A stretch of 64,000 nucleotides of DNA from Megamerina dolium (taxonomy: Eukaryota; Arthropoda; Insecta; Diptera; Megamerinidae). Positions 62,888 to 64,000 of this stretch are shown in pieces (positions within the stretch are counted from its first letter, which is position 1; the number at the start of each line of letters is the position of its first letter). The stretch lies in contig OY978525.1 of NCBI GenBank assembly GCA_963854835.1, positions 103,619,388-103,683,387 of the forward strand, in the 5' to 3' direction. The notes under the pieces were generated by a model. It worked only from the letters and a program-made list of their open reading frames with translations, was not told the origin of the DNA and ran no database searches. The translations under genes were made by a program, and so were the position numbers.

Positions 62888-64000
62888 AGCTCTGGTAACA
62901 AAGTGGAACTGCAATTAACGCGTTGGCGTATAACATTTGACTATAGAGTAGAAAACTCAATCTCATGGAATAAACTCTATAGACAACCGTAACAGTAACA
63001 GTATTCGAACGGATAAAAGTTGAACTACTTCTACTTTCATGACTTTTAGAATGGTTTGTTTTTTTTTAATGTCATATATTTTGTATTTTACGATGCCAAT
63101 CACCATCAATATAAACGAATAATCTTCGTCCATTCTTATTTTTTTTAATAATAATAAAATGTGCTTCTCAAACGCATAAAACATATACAATGGGAAGTGC
63201 CATATCTGTTCGCACGAAAATGCATCGAAAGCAGAACGCAATTGCACGCACCCATATGTAAGTTATGTAGTTCCACTATGTCGTTTTATTGGCATAAATA
63301 TAGCGAGTTATATAATAAAACACGGCTATTGATACGAGTATTATGTTAAATCAGTTCGGGATATACAGGGATGGGCACACGTGTCTTTAAGCGATACGTT
63401 TAGCAAAATCTGTACTTTTTATCACTTTCTATTGCACCAACTTAGCGAGTTTTTCCCTTGTCGATATGAAATTTGATAATCTTAGCAAAGTATTGACACA
63501 AAAAAATTCTCTGATCAAGTTGGACGTGTTTTACTCTCAGTTGAAGTCACTATGTTCCGTTTTCTGCGACAATTTGAGGACAATTTAGGAGAAGCAGACC
63601 ACTTATATGCGTCTCGTATTATTAATCGAAGGACAAATTTTGACTATGATAATTTGTTTTGCCGAAGGTTGGTGGATCATCGCGTAGTGACGTCTACATA
63701 TTACGTATATGTTATCTAAAAATTTGTAAATAATGTAAATGGAATGCTCAGAAAAATGTTTAAAAAAAACTAAAACAATAATGAGATATCAAAATTGTCA
63801 ATATAAAGTGTTTATACTAGCAAAAAATAAAACTTTGAAGAAGTTATAAAATTTGTAAAATATGCTTAGTGATGAATTTGTTGATAAGTTCTTTCCATGA
63901 TTTGAGAAACATTTATCATTTGCACTTAGCAAATCACTGAAAAATTGTTAAATAATAAGTGAGTGAAATTTCTTTAAGCTTATTGCAACGATAATCACTC
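62888..64000. other. AT-rich end of the window, no gene seen
   Basis: Short unassigned frames only. 63366-63385 (acagggatgggcacacgtgt) is slightly G+C-rich and might be an element end, but no partner was found inside the window. Confidence 0.45.

Overview
The window looks like non-coding, transposon-rich nuclear DNA from a fly. It is strongly AT-rich, full of TA, CA, GTCY and CAA/TTG microsatellites, and has short introns and dipteran-type repeats. A tephritid fruit fly (Bactrocera/Zeugodacus/Ceratitis type) is my best guess. The case rests on repeat style and the BEL, Jockey, RTE-like, mariner and PIF families present; no species marker was seen. The low gene density suggests intergenic or large-intron DNA.

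Layout: 1-303 is a TA microsatellite. 770-1183 is a full-length tRNA-derived SINE with a 14-bp target-site duplication; two damaged relatives lie at 7131-7505 (fold-back) and 25942-26084. 3594-3684 holds a 16-bp palindrome and a perfect 18-bp hairpin. 8985-10050 has 15-bp terminal inverted repeats (a dead DNA element). 10880-11770 is the 3' end of a dead Jockey-type non-LTR element. 13173-21858 is the centrepiece: a young, apparently intact BEL/Pao LTR retrotransposon with 638-bp LTRs that are almost identical, a CACGT target duplication, a tRNA-Tyr-like primer site, one uninterrupted 1771-codon gag-pol frame, and an extra 205-codon frame after the integrase. 21880-24476 is a shattered RTE-like non-LTR element. 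24581-25726 and 39921-40864 are two inverted copies of a non-coding modular repeat with a period of about 155 bp. 26760-27368 is a mariner relic.

The only host-like gene I can support is on the minus strand at 27869-29015. It has two coding exons (351 codons) and encodes a SAM-domain protein with a second conserved-looking C-terminal block. Beyond it lie several small TIR elements (30212-30818, 34948-35295, 38951-39208, 46981-47171, 60179-61154), a second non-LTR reverse transcriptase fragment with three nonsense codons (41215-42232), and a decayed two-gene PIF/Harbinger transposon (61423-62887). The long remaining stretches are AT-rich with simple repeats only.

How parts fit together: in the BEL element a splice-donor-like site just after the primer site and two acceptor-like sites (directly before gag and directly before the extra frame) suggest that one leader exon could feed two messages. 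The extra frame carries the same three zinc-knuckle spacings as gag. This is the most unusual system in the window. Repeat borders were judged by eye.
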